This document shows positions 48,937-58,214 of a stretch of 64,000 bases of DNA, piece by piece. A program made the translations under genes and the position numbers. This DNA is from Pseudomonadota bacterium (lineage in GTDB: Bacteria; Cyanobacteriota; Vampirovibrionia; Obscuribacterales; Obscuribacteraceae), in the NCBI GenBank assembly GCA_021325555.1, contig JAJPGY010000023.1, forward strand, positions 1 through 64,000, in the 5' to 3' direction. The notes beneath the pieces were generated by a model, which was not told where the DNA came from, ran no database searches, and worked only from the letters and a program-made list of their open reading frames with translations. How positions within the stretch are numbered: position 1 is the first letter of the stretch; every line of letters begins with the position of its first letter.

Positions 48937-49734
48937 CTAGCGAGCCCTTGACTTGAGCGGCACACGCTCGACGGGGAAGTTCTTTCCGTAGCTACCTGGC
49001 TTGAAATCCTTTTCGCCGGCTTGCCGCGGGTGGCACTCCCAGCCCTGCAGCAGCGAGTAGCTCATGCGCCTCGAGCCTTCCGGAAACGGCGGTAGCGGCA
49101 TGCAGCGTTTCAACGCCTCGATCTGCATCTGATCGTAAGCGGGAACTCCGCAGCTCTGGCGAAGGGCGATGTTGCCCACGGTGCCGCTCCGGTAGCAGGT
49201 GAACTTGATCAGCGCCGGCCTGACCGTGCGGAAAAACTTGCCCGAACGAAACTCCATGTTCTTTAGATTGAAATACCAGCGATCGGCAAGGGTGCTTACC
49301 CAGTGCGACCAGTCCACCCCAATCTCGCTTTTCGACAACCCATCTTCTACGGAGCTTCTGCGCGGCGGCGTGGCCTTGGGGCCGCCCGGCGTTGGCACAT
49401 CGATGCTGGCCGTCTTCTGAACATCCTTGTCCTTGTCGGGCTGCTCCTTGACGCTGCCTTGCTTGACGTCGGTGGCGCCCACCTCAGCCCCGTTGCCCAG
49501 TCCCTCGCCGGGAAGCGAGCCAAAGCTGACGTCCTGCTCCTGCCCGGAATCGGGTTGTGCGCAGCCGTCCTTGACGATCTTGACCACGCTGCCCCTGAGC
49601 TTTGCCGGATCGGCGGCGCCTTCCGGCTGCTGAGCGGCAGCTGTCCGGGCAACCGGGAACGCGGCGAGCAGGGCGGCACTCATGGCGAGCAACGCGCGTC
49701 GGCAGGATGCTTTCATTTCTTGCTGTGACGGCAT
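48937..49734 (-). CDS. Secreted protein with TonB-C-like domain
   Basis: This 265-aa protein has a Sec-type signal (RALLAMSAALLAAFPVARTA), then a long disordered Gly/Asp/Lys region. The C-terminal 120 residues resemble the TonB C-terminal fold as seen in energy-transducer-like proteins: WVSTLADRWYFNLKNM, ALIKFTCYRSGTVGNIALRQ and DQMQIEALKRCMPLPPFPEG. Four Cys residues may form disulfides. No membrane anchor typical of TonB or ExbBD partners is present, so energy transduction is doubtful. ATG 49734 or ATG 49716 may be used. Confidence 0.7.
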   Translation of the reverse strand: MPSQQEMKASCRRALLAMSAALLAAFPVARTAAAQQPEGAADPAKLRGSVVKIVKDGCAQPDSGQEQDVSFGSLPGEGLGNGAEVGATDVKQGSVKEQPDKDKDVQKTASIDVPTPGGPKATPPRRSSVEDGLSKSEIGVDWSHWVSTLADRWYFNLKNMEFRSGKFFRTVRPALIKFTCYRSGTVGNIALRQSCGVPAYDQMQIEALKRCMPLPPFPEGSRRMSYSLLQGWECHPRQAGEKDFKPGSYGKNFPVERVPLKSRAR

Positions 49735-50079
49735 AAGCGCTGGTTATCCTGTCGTGGGTAGGACCTGGTCAGAATATACTGTCGCGGCGCGGCAGCTCTT
49801 CAATATTAAGGAGGTGCGCCGCTTTTGTAACTGGGGGGATCACGTATGATCTCCTGCACCAAACGGAGGTTGACCCCGCCGTCACCACATTTGATACCGT
49901 CAAGAAAATGTTGTTTCGCCAACCGTTTCCTGGCCGCTATGTAAAATGCCGACTGGCGTCCCAGCTTCTGTGGGAGAAACCGGGGTGGGTGGATGGGAAA
50001 ATCCCCACGGCAGAGGATTGATTTGGCGCGGCGACAAGCTTACCATCGCTTCATCCGCCGGAGCCGAGAGAACTGCCGC
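49735..50079. other. Intergenic region, no supported gene
   Basis: This 345-bp divergent gap contains a perfect Shine-Dalgarno-like AAGGAGGTG at 49809-49817, followed by no sensible reading frame, and a 32-codon frame from ATG 49847 with a weak ribosome site. Both lack coding character. The Cys/Pro/Gly-protein reading frame is open to the left as far as 49993, so a longer start is possible there. Promoters for both flanking genes must lie here but none is clear. Confidence 0.4.
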
Positions 50080-51486
50080 ATGACTGATTGCCTGCCACGC
50101 CAGACGGAACACCACGAGACGCACAGGACTCACCCGACTGAGCACTGCGAGCCCAGGCAGCAGCTGAACCTGTGCGATGTCTACGGCAACGAGCGAACCG
50201 TGGTCAACAGCGCCACCGGCTGCGGCAATACCTTCAATACCTACGTCGACAACAGCATCAACTACTACTATTCCGGCAACTGCCGACCGGTGACCGTGAA
50301 TATAAATATCATTCACGTTAACAACTGCTGCTGCTGCTGCTGCTGCCGCCCGTGCCAGCCGCCACCGCCACCGCTTTGCTGCGAGCCGTGTCCGCCGGTC
50401 AATTACCCCTGCCCGCCCGGCTACCCGGGCGGCTACCCGCCCGGTTACCCGCCGGGGGCCCCTCCCGAGACACCGCCTGGTTATCCGCCGGGAACGCCTC
50501 CCGAGACACCGCCTGGTTATCCGCCGGGAACGCCTCCCGAGACCCCCCCGACATTTCCGCCGGGAACACCGCCCGAGACGCCTCCCACGACGCCTCCAGG
50601 CTTCCCGCCTGGCGGCGGCCCGCCTCCGGGATTCCCGGTCTATCCTCCGGTTGTAGGACCGCCGGTCGTGCCCCCCGGTGGCGGCGCGCCCCCCATCATC
50701 CCGCCTGTTGTAGTGCCTCCGGGCGGACCGGGCGGCTTCCCGCCCGTGGTTGGCTTCCCGCCCACGATTCCGCCCGGAGGACCGGGTGGCTTCCCGCCGG
50801 TAGTCGGTTTCCCGCCGGTGGTCCCTCCTGGTGGTCCTGGTGGATTCCCACCGGTGGTTGGCTTCCCGCCTGTGGTGCCGCCAGGTGGTCCAGGCGAATA
50901 CCCGCCCGTAGGTGGCTTCCCGCCCGTGGTACCGCCCGGCGGACCTGGCGAGGGCCCGCCGGTTGTCCTGCCGCCCGGTACGCCCGGCTCCGGTTTCCCG
51001 CCCACCATCCCGCCCGGCGGCCCTGGCGACGGTCCGCCTGTCGTTCTGCCTCCGGGCAGCCCCGGGTCCGGCTACCCGCCGATCGGCACCGTGCCGGTCC
51101 TGCCCCCGGGCAGCCCCGGCTCCGGATACCCGCCAATCATGCCCGGGAGCCCCGGGTCCGGATTTCCGCCAGGTGGCGGTGGCTATCCGCCTGTGGGTAT
51201 GGGACTGCCGCCGATCATCCCGGGGATGCCGGACGATAGCGGCTGGTTGCCCAACCAGCCGCACGACTCCACCCATCGCTTCTGGGGCGGACCGGCGGAC
51301 AATCTTGGCTGGTACCAGGGGCCGCGCATAGTTGCCGTCCCGCCCGCCCGCGGACCGATCCATCGGCGCCCGACCGTGGAGATCTACGCCAAGCAATACG
51401 AGCCGCAGTCGATCCACTGGCAGCACGCGCGGACCGCCAATCCGCCCGACTATGCCCACAGAATATATGGCGGCCCGACCAACTGA
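50080..51486 (+). CDS. Cys/Pro/Gly-rich tandem-repeat protein
   Basis: This 468-aa low-complexity protein has three zones. The N-terminal 65 residues are polar and His-rich, then an Asn/Tyr-rich stretch (TFNTYVDNSINYYYSGNCRP) leads to seven consecutive cysteines encoded by near-pure TGC repeats (around 50326-50346). The centre (about residues 115-370) is made of PGYPPGTPPETP and GFPPVVPPGGPG repeats. The last 90 residues are ordinary and Trp/His-rich (QPHDSTHRFWGGPADNLGWY). There is no signal peptide. It could be a structural, surface or metal-binding protein. ATG 50080 has GAGAG nine bases upstream; a longer start (49993) is possible. Confidence 0.65.
   Translation: MTDCLPRQTEHHETHRTHPTEHCEPRQQLNLCDVYGNERTVVNSATGCGNTFNTYVDNSINYYYSGNCRPVTVNINIIHVNNCCCCCCCRPCQPPPPPLCCEPCPPVNYPCPPGYPGGYPPGYPPGAPPETPPGYPPGTPPETPPGYPPGTPPETPPTFPPGTPPETPPTTPPGFPPGGGPPPGFPVYPPVVGPPVVPPGGGAPPIIPPVVVPPGGPGGFPPVVGFPPTIPPGGPGGFPPVVGFPPVVPPGGPGGFPPVVGFPPVVPPGGPGEYPPVGGFPPVVPPGGPGEGPPVVLPPGTPGSGFPPTIPPGGPGDGPPVVLPPGSPGSGYPPIGTVPVLPPGSPGSGYPPIMPGSPGSGFPPGGGGYPPVGMGLPPIIPGMPDDSGWLPNQPHDSTHRFWGGPADNLGWYQGPRIVAVPPARGPIHRRPTVEIYAKQYEPQSIHWQHARTANPPDYAHRIYGGPTN
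50420..51180 (+). repeat. Tandem repeats encoding Pro/Gly-rich protein region
   Basis: Within the coding sequence, an exact 36-bp unit occurs at 50467-50502 and again from 50503. Further degenerate units encode GFPPVVPPGGPG-type and LPPGSPGSGYPP-type phrases. Near-identical copies point to recent slippage or unequal recombination. Confidence 0.8.
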
Positions 51487-51601
51487 TTGGCCGCGGCGGT
51501 TCTATGAGTGCCCCCGGGGCGCGGACGTCCAGCCCGCATCCCACCGTCCCGCTCCGCAGGTTGAAGTCTCGCTCGGGCGTCCAGATGCTAATATTCCCGT
51601 C

Positions 51602-53341
51602 ATGCCGTTTACTCCGCAGCGCCTGAGCTCTCTTGCCGTTCTCGCCGTGCTGTCCATGAGCGCCGGACCGGCAGCATCCGCGGCTGAACCGCCCAGCAAG
51701 GCGCCGCCGCCGACCGGAGCCGCCCCGCCACCGCCTGCGGTAGCGGGCGAGCGGGCGCAGCCACCGGTGGACCGCGCCGGGGCTCCACCGGCGTCTAAGC
51801 CTGCGGCAGAGCAGGAGCCGGTTGAAAAACCAGCCGGGCAGGAGCCCTCAGTTCCGCCCGCCCCGATGCCGCAGCCGGCCAGACCCCAGGACAGCCCGCT
51901 TTCCGCGCCGGCGCCGGTAAAGCAGCCCGCCCGGCCGGCCGCGGGCACGGGCAACAAACCTGCACATCAACCGGGCGCTGAGAGCCCCGGGGCAGCCCGG
52001 CCGGCAGCGCCCGATCCGCACAAGACAATCGAGGAGATGACGCGGGCCATCGGTGAGGACCCAACCGATGCCGGAGCTTACGATCAGCGCGGCTTCGCTT
52101 ACAACCAGCTGGAGCAATACAACCTGGCGGTGAAGGACCTCAATCAGGCGATCAAACTCGACCCGACGCTGGCTACGGCTTTTGCCAATCGCGGTCACGC
52201 TTATTACAAGCTGGGAAGATACGACCAGGCGTTAAAGGACTGCAACGAGGCGATCCGGCTTAATCCCAATCTCGCCCAGGCTTACATCTACCGCGGCAAT
52301 GTTTATTCAAAACTCGAGCAGTTTCAAAAGAGCCTGCAGGACATAAACAAGGGGATGGCGTTGCAGGCGGCCGCCGGAGATGCTGGCAGCCTCATAAGCC
52401 GCAGCCGCACGCAGTACCTTTTGGGGAATTACAAGGCGGCGGTGGCCGACGCTACGAAAGCGATCCAGAAGGACCCCAACAATCCTGTTGCGTACGACAA
52501 CCGAGGACTCGCCGAGCACCAGCTCAAACAGTATCAAGCCGCCCTCAAGGACTACAACAAGGCGATCAGCCTGAAACCGCATGAGGCCAAGTATATCTGC
52601 CATCGCGGCATCGCCTGGGCCGAACTCGGACAGCACGAGAAGGCGATTAAGGATTACGACGAGGCGTTGAAGCTGAAGCCGAATTTTGCCCTTGCCTACT
52701 ACGACCGCGGCGTCAGCCATTTTCTGCTGCACCACTACGAGCAGGCCACCCGGGACATGCAGCAGGCGATCCATTTTGATCCGCATTATGCCCTGGCGCT
52801 CTACGAGCTGCCCCTGGATCCGACAAAGGCGGCGAAGGGCAAGGTGATAAGCGATCCTTCCGAGTACTACTATCGCGCGGTCAGCCGCATCCTCATGGTA
52901 AAGAACCAGACGGCGCAGGAGGATCTGAGCAGATATCTGGAGATGACGAGCTGGCACGGGGAGCTGGCTCACTCGGCTGCCATTCTTTCCTACCTCGGCT
53001 ACCTGCTCAACCACCAGACCACCCAAGCCCAGGCGGTCCTCGATGCGGCCGCCAGGCATCTGGACGCTACCAGCTGGCCGTATCCGGTGATTCAGTACTT
53101 TCGCCATGAAATAAAGGCCGACGACCTGCTGGCGCAGGCCACGGACAATGACAGGCTAACCGACGCCCACGCCTACATCGGTGTCGACATGATTCTCAAA
53201 GGCGGTCCGCGGGCGGAAGCGGTCAAGCACATGATGTGGGCCAAGCAGAAGGGCAACGGCTCGCTCATTTCGTGCAGCCTGGCCGTGCGCGAGATCGAGA
53301 AGATTCAGTTCAAGAAGCACCGCGAGACGGAGCGAACCTGA
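51602..53341 (+). CDS. Secreted TPR-repeat protein
   Basis: This 579-aa protein has a signal peptide (LSSLAVLAVLSMSAGPAASA) and a Pro/Ala-rich linker of about 120 residues. About eight tetratricopeptide repeats follow (for example AYDQRGFAYNQLEQYNLAVK, AFANRGHAYYKLGRYDQALK and AYDNRGLAEHQLKQYQAALK). After the repeats is a helical domain with FDPHYALALYELPLDPTKAA that is less regular. TPR solenoids bind partner proteins, here probably in the periplasm or envelope. The start ATG 51602 has a weak ribosome site but fits the signal peptide. No enzyme domain is present. Confidence 0.85.
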   Translation: MPFTPQRLSSLAVLAVLSMSAGPAASAAEPPSKAPPPTGAAPPPPAVAGERAQPPVDRAGAPPASKPAAEQEPVEKPAGQEPSVPPAPMPQPARPQDSPLSAPAPVKQPARPAAGTGNKPAHQPGAESPGAARPAAPDPHKTIEEMTRAIGEDPTDAGAYDQRGFAYNQLEQYNLAVKDLNQAIKLDPTLATAFANRGHAYYKLGRYDQALKDCNEAIRLNPNLAQAYIYRGNVYSKLEQFQKSLQDINKGMALQAAAGDAGSLISRSRTQYLLGNYKAAVADATKAIQKDPNNPVAYDNRGLAEHQLKQYQAALKDYNKAISLKPHEAKYICHRGIAWAELGQHEKAIKDYDEALKLKPNFALAYYDRGVSHFLLHHYEQATRDMQQAIHFDPHYALALYELPLDPTKAAKGKVISDPSEYYYRAVSRILMVKNQTAQEDLSRYLEMTSWHGELAHSAAILSYLGYLLNHQTTQAQAVLDAAARHLDATSWPYPVIQYFRHEIKADDLLAQATDNDRLTDAHAYIGVDMILKGGPRAEAVKHMMWAKQKGNGSLISCSLAVREIEKIQFKKHRETERT

Positions 53342-53436
53342 AGGCGTCGCCCTCGCTTATAAATGTTGCCTTGTGCTTGACATGGTTGTGTGTTTAGATT
53401 CGGAGTCGCCGGCCGCACCCCCGGGATCGAAAATTG

Positions 53437-55092
53437 ATGCAGAGCACACAGAAAGCAGCGCCACAGACCGTTCCGCCCCGGACGGCGGTCGGGCGTCGCC
53501 GGTCCGCCCCGGCCGATCTGCTGACCGTGCTGGCAGTGGCGACTATCGGGGCGCTCCTCTACCTGCCCATGCTGGGCAGCTTCGGACCCCTGGACCCCAC
53601 GGACAGCTTCTTTATCGAGTCTGGGCGGGAGATGTTGGAGACCGGCAACTACATCGTTGCCCTGGATAATTACCAGCCCTGGCTGGACAAGCCGATTCTC
53701 GCCTTCTGGATGATCGCTGGCATGCTCAAGCTCCTGGGGGTGAGCGCGCTGGCCGGGCGCCTCCACAGCGCCATAAGCGCCATTCTCCTGGGGGTGGTCG
53801 TCTATGCCGGCAGCCGGCCGTTTGCCGGGCGGCCCGCCTCGCTCATGGCCGCGCTCATTTTTTTGTCCTGCCCGCTGGCTTGCGTCATCGGGCACCTGTC
53901 GCTCACCGACATGCCTCTGGCCCTTTTCACGACGGCCTCGATCCTCTTTCTGGCTCGCGGCGCCTGGCAACGCTCCACCGGCTATCTTGCTTGCGGCTAT
54001 GCGGCGCTCGGTCTGGCCGTCATGTGCAAGGGGCCGATCGCCGTTGTTCTGGTCGCGCTCACGTTCCTTATCTCAATTGCCGCCTCCGCCAGAGGTCTCG
54101 AGGACTCGCTGCGCGCCGCGGGCTCCTTCCGCCCGGCTCTGGGTGCGATCATCGTCCTGGCATTTAACCTGCCGTGGTATGCAGCTGCGACCGTCCATAC
54201 GCACGGCGCGTTCTTCTACGACTTCTTCATCCGCCAGAACTTCGGGCGCATGGTCGGGCACGTGAACCACCAGCAGCACTGGTGGTTCTACATCCCGGTC
54301 TTTTTCGGCGGGCTCTTTCCCTGGTCGCTTTATTTGTTTTCGGCGCCCGGACTGCCCGCGCATCTGTGGAGACGCAGGCATACCGGATCTGAGCGGGACA
54401 GGCTCCTCCTGCTCTCAGCAAGCTGGGCGCTGGCCGTGCTCGGCTTGTTCGGGGCGATCAAGACGAAACTGCCGACCTATATTCTGCCAGCGCTGCCGGC
54501 AGTGGCCATTCTCGTCGGTATGCAACTGGATATGGTGGCACGCTCTGCGAAGTTCAGGCGGCTGTTGCTGATCTCCGTGCCGGTGTTTTCAGGGGCGGTC
54601 GCCGTCTTCGTCCTCAAAACACGTTTGCACGGCTACCTGCGGGCGGTGCTGACTGACAACGCCCTGTTGATCCTGGCCATAGCAGGAATCCTGGGAGCGC
54701 ACTGCCTTCTCTTGCTCGGGACGCGCCAGACTCCCTCTGTGGTGGCGCTTCTGGCGGGCGCGCTCCTGGCTTGCGGCACATTCGTGCCGTTGGGGCTTTC
54801 GGCATTCCATAAGGAGAAGCAAGCGGGCTTCGATCAGCTGGTCTTGCGCAGCAAGGCGAGCAACGTGCACGTGGCCATTCTAATGGCCGAGCAGCCCTCG
54901 ATGGCATATGTCCTTCACAGGCCGGTGCCCCGGCTGATGACCAGAGAAGATGTGCAGGACTATCTGCGCAGCCCCGGCAAGCCGCACTGGCTCGTGGTTC
55001 CGCGCGGCGTGCTGAACAAGCTGGAATGGTGCGGCGCCCTCCCCCGGCTGCTTGAAACAAGCGGCAAGTGGTCGTTGTTCTCCCTCGATTGA
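53437..55092 (+). CDS. GT39-like (ArnT/PMT-type) membrane glycosyltransferase
   Basis: This 551-aa polytopic protein resembles dolichyl/undecaprenyl-phosphate sugar transferases of the ArnT/GT39 type. The first outside loop carries acidic residues (DPTDSFFIESGREMLETGNY), then YQPWLDKPILAFWM, typical of the family. About eleven membrane helices follow, with FNLPWYAAATVHTHGAFFYD, GHVNHQQHWWFYIPVFFGGL and a C-terminal soluble portion. These enzymes move a sugar from a lipid carrier to lipid A, proteins or glycans in the periplasm; the acceptor is unknown. ATG 53437 is chosen. An inverted repeat follows the stop. Confidence 0.85.
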   Translation: MQSTQKAAPQTVPPRTAVGRRRSAPADLLTVLAVATIGALLYLPMLGSFGPLDPTDSFFIESGREMLETGNYIVALDNYQPWLDKPILAFWMIAGMLKLLGVSALAGRLHSAISAILLGVVVYAGSRPFAGRPASLMAALIFLSCPLACVIGHLSLTDMPLALFTTASILFLARGAWQRSTGYLACGYAALGLAVMCKGPIAVVLVALTFLISIAASARGLEDSLRAAGSFRPALGAIIVLAFNLPWYAAATVHTHGAFFYDFFIRQNFGRMVGHVNHQQHWWFYIPVFFGGLFPWSLYLFSAPGLPAHLWRRRHTGSERDRLLLLSASWALAVLGLFGAIKTKLPTYILPALPAVAILVGMQLDMVARSAKFRRLLLISVPVFSGAVAVFVLKTRLHGYLRAVLTDNALLILAIAGILGAHCLLLLGTRQTPSVVALLAGALLACGTFVPLGLSAFHKEKQAGFDQLVLRSKASNVHVAILMAEQPSMAYVLHRPVPRLMTREDVQDYLRSPGKPHWLVVPRGVLNKLEWCGALPRLLETSGKWSLFSLD

Positions 55093-55100
55093 CCCGCAAA

Positions 55101-55142
55101 GGATGAGCCCTTTGGCAACCGCGCGGCATACCGGGCTCATCC
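55101..55142. terminator. Inverted repeat after the glycosyltransferase gene
   Basis: GGATGAGCCC (55101-55110) and GGGCTCATCC (55133-55142) are perfect 10-bp arms around a 22-nt loop, starting 8 bp after the stop codon. The T-run is absent, so intrinsic termination would be weak; transcript protection is another option. Confidence 0.45.
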
Positions 55143-55242
55143 GTCCACGATTAATTCGCTGGACCGAAACTGTCACAATTATGGACCGACTCTGCTTCTT
55201 GCTGGCGATACGATGCGATCGCACCGGCAAGGAGAATTTCAG

Positions 55243-55791
55243 ATGCCTACAGAATATGAAGCCAGGGGCGACGCGGTCGCTCAGAAGATGCTCAGCGGAC
55301 AGCGCAGCGAAGCATCCCAGCAGCTTTATAACGATCTGATGGAGCTCAACCGATACGCGCAAGATCACCCCGACGACGGCTGGGGTCCGCGCGCACTCAA
55401 CGACTGGGCTCACCGGGAGCTGCGTCAGCTTTCCAGCGATCTGATCCAGCAGAAGGTGCTGCCCGATATTCAGATCGACAACAAGGGCAGCCACCTTCAG
55501 GTGGTGGGCACTGACGCCAGCCACACCGGGCTGGTGGTTGCGGGCACGGCGATGGACAGGGACGGCGTGCCGCACCGGGAGCTCTTTGTGCTGGGACAGG
55601 ACGGCAAGTTGAGGCACGCTCATAAAACGACCAGGTTGGGTAACGCTTGCGTCGAGGCCGATGCTGACAGCCCCGCTTACACCGCCCAACAGGTCGGCAC
55701 GCTGGTCCGCCGCGATCTCATGACCGGCAGCGGCCACCCGTCGCAGGTGCACTCGCCGAAGGCGCACGAGCGGCCGCCGATAAGGGGATGA
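55243..55791 (+). CDS. Hypothetical protein, 182 aa
   Basis: ATG 55243 follows an excellent AAGGAGA ribosome site. The N-terminal 70 residues are helical and charged (ASQQLYNDLMELNRYAQDHP). The middle is beta-like (GSHLQVVGTDASHTGLVVAG, HRELFVLGQDGKLRHAHKT), and the C-terminus has a short low-complexity tail. There is no signal peptide, membrane helix or known motif. The good ribosome site and balanced composition make it a real gene of unknown function. Confidence 0.65.
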   Translation: MPTEYEARGDAVAQKMLSGQRSEASQQLYNDLMELNRYAQDHPDDGWGPRALNDWAHRELRQLSSDLIQQKVLPDIQIDNKGSHLQVVGTDASHTGLVVAGTAMDRDGVPHRELFVLGQDGKLRHAHKTTRLGNACVEADADSPAYTAQQVGTLVRRDLMTGSGHPSQVHSPKAHERPPIRG

Positions 55792-55867
55792 TCGCCCGGG
55801 CGTGGATCGGGGGTCGTCTTTCGGTTTATGATTCTCCGTGTCGATGGTCACGCGGGGCCGATTGCAG

Positions 55868-56806
55868 ATGAATTACCTTTGCCGGCGCCTGGCTGCCCCC
55901 GTTGTCGCCGGCTTATCGGCCGCGGCGCTGTTTTCCGGGGGGGCGGCGGCGGGGGACAAGGCCCTTCCGCAATCCGTGCAGGAGCTGGATGCCGCCTTTC
56001 GCAGCCGATACCTTAGCGTGCAGAATGCGGTCAGCCGGGCAATCTCGCCGGTGATCATCGCCGGCGGTGGCAAGGTCATTTTGATAAGCGCCGGCAAGCG
56101 GGAGGAGAGCGCCTTCATCCCGCCCGCCTATGACATCCTGAAGACCGCCGATCATGTGCCGCTGGCAATCTTCGCCGAGCTGGTCGAGGCGACCGCTGCG
56201 CCGCTGCGCCCGGAAAAGAGGCGTTCGCTCGGCGAGCTGCGCGCCCTGATTGTCAGGGCGGAGGCGGACATAGATCAGGACGGTCTGCAACCTGCCGCCC
56301 TGGTCAGGACACACAAGGCCTTTGACAGTTCGCTCGAATTTCTGGACCGTGTGCTGGCAGCAGACCGGGTGAGCAGCGAAGAGCTTCGCTCGTTCTGCCA
56401 GGTGCAAACACCAATCCTGATGGCCAATGCCTACGATGCCGTCGCCCTCGAGCTCGGCAGCCTGCACAGGCAGGTGATGCGATGGAAGGAGCGCATGTCT
56501 GCTGATGAGTGGCGGGCGCTGCGGGTCGTGGTGATGGATGTCCATATGGCCCGCACAGGGGAAAGGACGATGCAGTACTTTGAGAAGCTGCTCGGTGAGG
56601 CCGAGGAAGGAAGGAGGATAGTCTATCTGGAAGGCTCGAACGACGAGTCGGCCGCGCTTGCGCTTCTCGGGAAACACATTGTCGATGCCCGGATCGGCCA
56701 GGCGTTCTTTTCGGATCCGATGCGAATGCACCGCGATCTGCTGTCGGATGCGGCCGAAGAATACCTGCGCAAGGAGCTCAAGCTCCCGGCCGAACCCCCG
56801 CACTGA
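55868..56806 (+). CDS. Secreted helical hypothetical protein, 312 aa
   Basis: This protein begins with a signal peptide (PVVAGLSAAALFSGGAAAGD). The mature protein is mostly helical and charged. It includes SVQELDAAFRSRYLSVQNAV, ISPVIIAGGGKVILISAGKR near the start and VVVMDVHMARTGERTMQYFE in the middle. The late segment RRIVYLEGSNDESAALALLG looks like an alpha/beta element. The family is not recognised, though the arrangement resembles other exported proteins in this window. ATG 55868 was chosen for the signal; GTG 55838 and ATG 55844 are alternatives. Confidence 0.65.
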   Translation: MNYLCRRLAAPVVAGLSAAALFSGGAAAGDKALPQSVQELDAAFRSRYLSVQNAVSRAISPVIIAGGGKVILISAGKREESAFIPPAYDILKTADHVPLAIFAELVEATAAPLRPEKRRSLGELRALIVRAEADIDQDGLQPAALVRTHKAFDSSLEFLDRVLAADRVSSEELRSFCQVQTPILMANAYDAVALELGSLHRQVMRWKERMSADEWRALRVVVMDVHMARTGERTMQYFEKLLGEAEEGRRIVYLEGSNDESAALALLGKHIVDARIGQAFFSDPMRMHRDLLSDAAEEYLRKELKLPAEPPH

Positions 56807-56819
56807 CCGCGCGTCTGGA

Positions 56820-57275
56820 CCCGGGCATCATGCCGGCAATCTGCCTGTCCACTGGAGATTCGGGCTTCCTCAAGGACGGGAACTGCTCCAGGTTGCTGAC
56901 CATGCAAGCAGCGAGATCTCCGCGGCGGTCAGGTACAAGCTGCCCTACAGGGGCGGGTCGCCAGGCACCTGCGCCCGGTGCCGTCCGGTCGCTTGAGCTC
57001 GCCAGCCGCCAGCGGGTGATCCGATACCCCTGCCCGGGCTCCAGCCCCTGCGTCCTGGTGTCCGCCCACGAATGCATGCGCAAGCTGGTAAGTGTCCCAG
57101 GCGACCGCCGGCGATCAGTGTGACGCCGGTGAAGGGCGAGGCGATAGAGCCTGTGGCAGAGGCGTTAACATCTCCGCTGGCGAGCATCGCCAGGTGATCG
57201 GTGCCGGTACTTGGCTGTTCAAGCGTCAGATTGAAGCAGGCGTCATAGAAGGTCGGATCACCGGCGAGATTTGGG
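56820..57275 (-). pseudogene. Possible frameshifted coding remnant
   Basis: On the minus strand, two adjoining reading-frame segments have coding-like composition. From about 57275 to 57110 one frame reads through SDPNLAGDPTFYDACFNLTL and SIASPFTGVTLIAGG. Then a different frame gives LRMHSWADTRTQGLEPGQGY and RITRWRLASSSDRTAP down to about 56980, so one indel near 57110-57115 would join them. No start codon precedes the first segment, and it abuts the CAP-domain gene. This is a judgement by eye; no protein family is recognised. Confidence 0.3.
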
Positions 57276-57278
57276 TCG

Positions 57279-58214
57279 CTAGTTAATGGCCACGGTGCGT
57301 GAGGAGCTGATCACCGGTGTGCTGCGGTCGGCCTTTTTCACCCAGACAACCACGTAATAGAGTCCCGGTTTCCAGTCCGGGCCTGGCTGGACGCTCAGCG
57401 AGAATTTTTCGCCCTCCCTGGTCTTGATCATGTTCATGCGCGCCGGCGACATATAGGGCGGCGGGAAGTAACGGGCCACGGTTTCGGCGGGCAGCGTGTA
57501 CGAATGCGTTGCCTTGAGCTCTCTGGCGGTCATCGGTCTGGGCGACTGATCGCGATAGATGTCCACGCTGTAGAGCTCGACGCCCTGCGGCAGCTGCCCG
57601 GACAGGGCCAGACCGGCGTCGTGTCCCTGCTGGCTGGGCAGCTTTGCGAATGAGCCGTACTGGTTGACGAACTCTTCGGTGCAGGTGACGCGGTTGCCCG
57701 GCACGGTCAGGCTCAGCCCGATGCCCACCTTGTTGTGGTCCGGGTTCAGTATGTTGCGGCGGTGCCCGTCGTTGGGCGCCTGCTCGTTGAAGAACAACGC
57801 CTCGATACGCTCTAGCTCCGACCTGCAAAACAGCTGTTCGGCGGCAAGCTTGTATTGCTCGCCCTCGGCAAAGTCATGGGTGACCAGGACATTTTCCGAG
57901 ACTGCCCCCTGTCCGCCGGCTTCGGAATACCGCTGATCGGGCTTGCGGCCTTTGACATCCCAGTGGCTGACATACTTGGCGAGCGCCATCTCCTCGGCGT
58001 GCTCCTGCCCGGCTCTGGTTGCCACAGCATCCAGCTCCACGGGCTTCAAACCCTGCGAGGCGCGGTCGCGGTTAATAAGGGCCACCAGATACGCCCGGGC
58101 CGCCTCGCGATCCAGCCATTCCCCGCCGCGAGCGCCGGGGCTCAGATCGCAGCCGAAGCTAGGCGCCTGAACCAATAAAAGGCTCAGGCACAACAATAGT
58201 AGGACGCGCAGCAA
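57279..58214 (-). CDS. Secreted CAP-domain (SCP/PR-1-like) protein
   Basis: This 311-aa protein has a signal peptide (RVLLLLCLSLLLVQAPSFGC). The CAP domain follows: ALINRDRASQGLKPVELDAV, EHAEEMALAKYVSHWDVKGR, SENVLVTH and APNDGHRRNILNPDHNKVGI, with the conserved His and Glu residues of the family cleft. The C-terminal 110 residues form a separate beta domain (YSVDIYRDQSPRPMT, LSVQPGPDWKPGLYYVVVWV). CAP proteins are extracellular; bacterial roles are mostly unknown. The start is TTG 58214, supported by GGAGG nine bases upstream. Confidence 0.88.
   Translation of the reverse strand: MLRVLLLLCLSLLLVQAPSFGCDLSPGARGGEWLDREAARAYLVALINRDRASQGLKPVELDAVATRAGQEHAEEMALAKYVSHWDVKGRKPDQRYSEAGGQGAVSENVLVTHDFAEGEQYKLAAEQLFCRSELERIEALFFNEQAPNDGHRRNILNPDHNKVGIGLSLTVPGNRVTCTEEFVNQYGSFAKLPSQQGHDAGLALSGQLPQGVELYSVDIYRDQSPRPMTARELKATHSYTLPAETVARYFPPPYMSPARMNMIKTREGEKFSLSVQPGPDWKPGLYYVVVWVKKADRSTPVISSSRTVAIN

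Noticed and set aside
49809..49945. Strong AAGGAGGTG ribosome-site-like sequence and a 32-codon frame from 49847
   Set aside because: No start codon at a proper distance from the strong site opens a sensible frame, and the short frame has a weaker site and no coding character.
50420..51180. Regular repeats that could suggest a CRISPR array
   Set aside because: The repeats are in frame, lack unique spacers of constant length, and encode Pro/Gly-rich protein; no cas genes are nearby.
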